Shown: in pieces, positions 14,450-15,696 of the stretch
Layout: every line of letters starts with the position of its first letter
Position numbering within the stretch: the first letter of the stretch is position 1
Assembly (NCBI GenBank): GCA_023411645.1
Contig: JAEYON010000169.1
Span: 1-15,696 of the forward strand
Reading direction: 5' to 3'
From: Bacillota bacterium
GTDB taxonomy: Bacteria > Bacillota > Clostridia > Acetivibrionales > DTU013
Length of the DNA: 15,696 nt
Translations under genes and position numbers: made by a program
The notes under the pieces: generated by a model
What the model saw: only the letters and a program-made list of their open reading frames with translations
The model's database searches: none
Told to the model about the DNA's origin: nothing

Positions 14450-14728
14450 TTACATTGCTACTATACTTACCTGCTTTTTGTCCTTGCCTTTTCTTTCAAA
14501 CTTGACCTTTCCATCGGACAGAGCAAAAAGGGTGTCATCCTTGCCGATTCCTACATTTACGCCAGGATGAATCTTCGTTCCTCTCTGTCTTACCAAGATG
14601 TTGCCGGCCAGTACAAACTGTCCGTCGCCTCTCTTGACACCAAGTCTTTGCGCCGCACTGTCACGGCCGTTTCTTGAGCTGCCGACACCTTTTTTATGAG
14701 CGAACAGCTGGAGATTAATTTTAATCAT
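14450..14728 (-). CDS. rpmA: 50S ribosomal protein L27 precursor
   Basis: A 92-residue L27 with the classic AHKKGVGSSRNGRDSAAQRLG and RQRGTKIHPG segments. The N-terminus MIKINLQLFA is the Bacillota extension cut after LQLFA by the protease Prp, leaving HKKG, whose tip reaches the peptidyl transferase centre. Its ATG (14726-14728) overlaps the end of prp by 8 nt, and its ribosome binding site GAGGAGGTG lies inside prp. The precursor and its processing protease are thus made together. Confidence 0.97.
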   Translation of the reverse strand: MIKINLQLFAHKKGVGSSRNGRDSAAQRLGVKRGDGQFVLAGNILVRQRGTKIHPGVNVGIGKDDTLFALSDGKVKFERKGKDKKQVSIVAM

Positions 14729-15065
14729 CGGAAAACACCTCCTCTTCTACTACTAAAACAAATTTACCGTATGAATGTTCTATCTGTTTAAAGCCGATCG
14801 CCGTAGTCTCGAGAACAATCTGCGCAGTCGTTTTCTGCTGCTGTGTCAACCTCTCCGGCAACCGGATCGTCATGTGTCCATCGCTTTCACTGTAACATCG
14901 CTTAAGGCCAGCCAACTCTTCCAGCGCACCTGCTGCGGTATAGGCTGTAACCGATACTGCCGAGCAGATGATGTCCTGTCCCGCCTCAGCATATCCTGAA
15001 TGCCCGTTGATGTCAAAGCCTCTGATAGAACCCGTCGAATCCCTTGAAATCCTTATCCTGATCAT
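14721..15065 (-). CDS. prp: ribosomal-processing cysteine protease Prp
   Basis: A 114-residue protease (former DUF464/YsxB) that removes the L27 N-terminal extension. With the start at ATG 15065 the catalytic pair falls at His22 (GHSGYA) and Cys34 (DIICSAVS), the same numbers as reported for the Staphylococcus aureus enzyme, which supports this start over the TTG at 15074. The gene sits between rplU and rpmA as in other Bacillota, 5 nt after the rplU stop and overlapping rpmA by 8 nt, so coupled translation is likely. No strong ribosome binding site is seen, in line with coupling to rplU. Confidence 0.95.
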   Translation of the reverse strand: MIRIRISRDSTGSIRGFDINGHSGYAEAGQDIICSAVSVTAYTAAGALEELAGLKRCYSESDGHMTIRLPERLTQQQKTTAQIVLETTAIGFKQIEHSYGKFVLVVEEEVFSDD

Positions 15066-15070
15066 TTCAA

Positions 15071-15382
15071 TCAAACACTGATCTTATCGATCTGCACCTT
15101 TGTGTATGGCTGCCTGTGACCGGTTTTATTCCTGTAACCCTTCTTGGGTTTGTACTTGAATACAATAACTTTCTTGTCCTTACCCTGTCCGAGTACCTTT
15201 GCGGATACACTTGCATTCTCTACCAACGGTTTTCCAAAGGTAACATTCCCTTCGTTAGAAACTGCCAGAACCTTATCAAACGTCACTATTGTTCCGTCTC
15301 CGGCTTCCAGTTTCTCCACAAATACAACATCGCCTTCCTGCACTTTGTACTGCTTACCACCTGTTTCTATAACAGCGTACAT
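15071..15382 (-). CDS. rplU: 50S ribosomal protein L21
   Basis: A 103-residue L21, full length, starting MYAVIETGGKQYKV and ending with the basic KPKKGYRNKTGHRQPYTKV and IDKI tail that contacts 23S rRNA. The ATG at 15382 has AGGAGG about 7 nt upstream. It is the first gene of the rplU-prp-rpmA operon and is preceded by a strong promoter and a structured leader, likely the L21 leader by which the protein represses its own operon in Bacillota. Confidence 0.97.
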   Translation of the reverse strand: MYAVIETGGKQYKVQEGDVVFVEKLEAGDGTIVTFDKVLAVSNEGNVTFGKPLVENASVSAKVLGQGKDKKVIVFKYKPKKGYRNKTGHRQPYTKVQIDKISV

Positions 15383-15492
15383 GTTTTATACCTCCTGCTT
15401 ACAGACTCGCCGGACCTCGCAGGCAGTGACGTTTATACAAATGCTTTGCAGCATGCCTCGTCACATTTAAAAGCCTTGGCCGAGCGGTTACC
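15383..15492 (-). promoter_or_regulatory. L21 leader (autoregulatory mRNA structure)
   Basis: The roughly 110-nt leader of rplU folds well. GTGACG and CGTCAC (15426-15431 with 15459-15464) close a stem-loop that encloses a second hairpin, ATGCT-TTGC-AGCAT (15441-15454). The position and length fit the Bacillota L21 leader family. The specific match is by position and fold, not by a model search. Confidence 0.6.
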
Positions 15493-15497
15493 GAGAT

Positions 15498-15526
15498 ATT
15501 CTAACACACAAGCGTGTTGGTGTCAA
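15498..15526 (-). promoter_or_regulatory. strong sigma-A promoter of rplU-prp-rpmA
   Basis: On the minus strand TTGACA (15526-15521), a 17-nt spacer and TAGAAT (15503-15498) match the consensus -35 and -10 with one mismatch. Transcription should begin near 15491. Confidence 0.88.
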
Positions 15527-15603
15527 CTTCAATGATTTTTATTTCGCAGTGTGTGTGATCCGTTTTTGAGAGCCTGTGAATAAAAGTCTGTAAATTAAGC
15601 TTT

Positions 15604-15630
15604 CTATGATAAAATAAAAATCATAGGAGG
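15604..15630 (+). promoter_or_regulatory. hairpin overlapping the transposase ribosome binding site
   Basis: CTATGAT (15604-15610) pairs with ATCATAG (15620-15626) across a 9-nt A-rich loop. The right arm covers the first two bases of AGGAGG (15625-15630). Such a fold could reduce translation from transcripts entering from outside, as known for several insertion sequences. Confidence 0.5.
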
Positions 15631-15637
15631 CTTTTTT

Positions 15638-15696
15638 ATGGCAAAAAGACGTGAACCAATGAGTGAGGGTAAAAGGAACATCATCGCAAGTTTACT
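15638..15696 (+). CDS. N-terminus of IS256-like transposase (cut by window edge)
   Basis: The ATG at 15638 has a perfect AGGAGG 7 nt upstream and opens a frame to the window end: MAKRREPMSEGKRNIIASL. This start closely resembles that of clostridial IS256-family (Mutator-type) transposases, which begin with a basic MAKR and a GK-x-x-I-I-x-x-L-L helix; the recall is from memory and only 19 residues are visible. The DDE domain lies outside the window. The left end of the element should be between about 15555 and 15600, where AGCCTGTGAATAAAAG and GTCTGTAAATTAAGC suggest a terminal inverted repeat, but the matching right end cannot be seen. Confidence 0.6.
   Translation, partial: MAKRREPMSEGKRNIIASL

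Noticed and set aside
15470..15530. tRNA-like text GGCCGAGCGGTTA on the plus strand
   Set aside because: It resembles a Leu/Ser tRNA D-arm, but there is no acceptor stem, no anticodon arm and no T-loop motif, and the stretch is already explained by the rplU promoter and leader on the other strand.

Overview
The window reads as chromosomal DNA of a low-to-mid GC Bacillota, most likely a member of the class Clostridia. The grounds are strong Shine-Dalgarno sites (GGAGG type), an L27 with the N-terminal extension removed by the Prp protease, the rplU-prp-rpmA-obg-yhbY order, a GlgC/GlgD pair, a DUF4364-type regulator and lipoproteins with clear lipoboxes. I cannot place it below class. There is no CRISPR array, rRNA or complete tRNA.

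Left part (1-3437): a gene-poor AT-rich start is followed by two minus-strand envelope genes, an Ig-like lipoprotein and a membrane-anchored protein with a coiled coil. A divergent plus-strand gene encodes a 381-residue protein with three Asp-rich calcium-loop-like motifs. The intergenic region between the divergent genes has an 18-bp perfect palindrome and a sigma-28-like -10 box.

Middle (3448-6776, minus strand): an amino acid ABC importer operon runs binding lipoprotein, terminator hairpin, permease, ATPase, then an EamA-family exporter spaced 3 nt from the ATPase. The hairpin would let the binding protein be made in excess of the membrane parts. Next (6951-9756, minus strand) come glgC, glgD and a small unknown gene; glgC and glgD overlap by 4 nt and make ADP-glucose for glycogen. 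A 22-bp tandem repeat begins in the last codons of the small gene. Upstream of glgC lies an epoxyqueuosine-reductase-like 4Fe-4S protein with an in-frame degenerate seven-residue repeat insert.

Right part: two plus-strand genes (10841-12390), a DUF4364-type regulator and a double-GNAT acetyltransferase, are followed by a 30-bp perfect palindrome and a possible gene remnant. Then the minus-strand ribosome block: rplU (with its own consensus promoter and structured leader), prp, rpmA, a terminator, a repeat-bearing spacer, obg and yhbY. At the far right edge a divergent IS256-like transposase gene starts, just upstream of the rplU promoter; its start is preceded by a hairpin overlapping the ribosome binding site.

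Most genes belong to known families. The less ordinary points are the palindromes, the in-frame repeat insert in the Fe-S protein, the repeated hairpin elements before obg, the exporter coupled to the importer operon, and the unknown gene tied to glgCD. I see no clear candidate for a wholly new multi-gene system.
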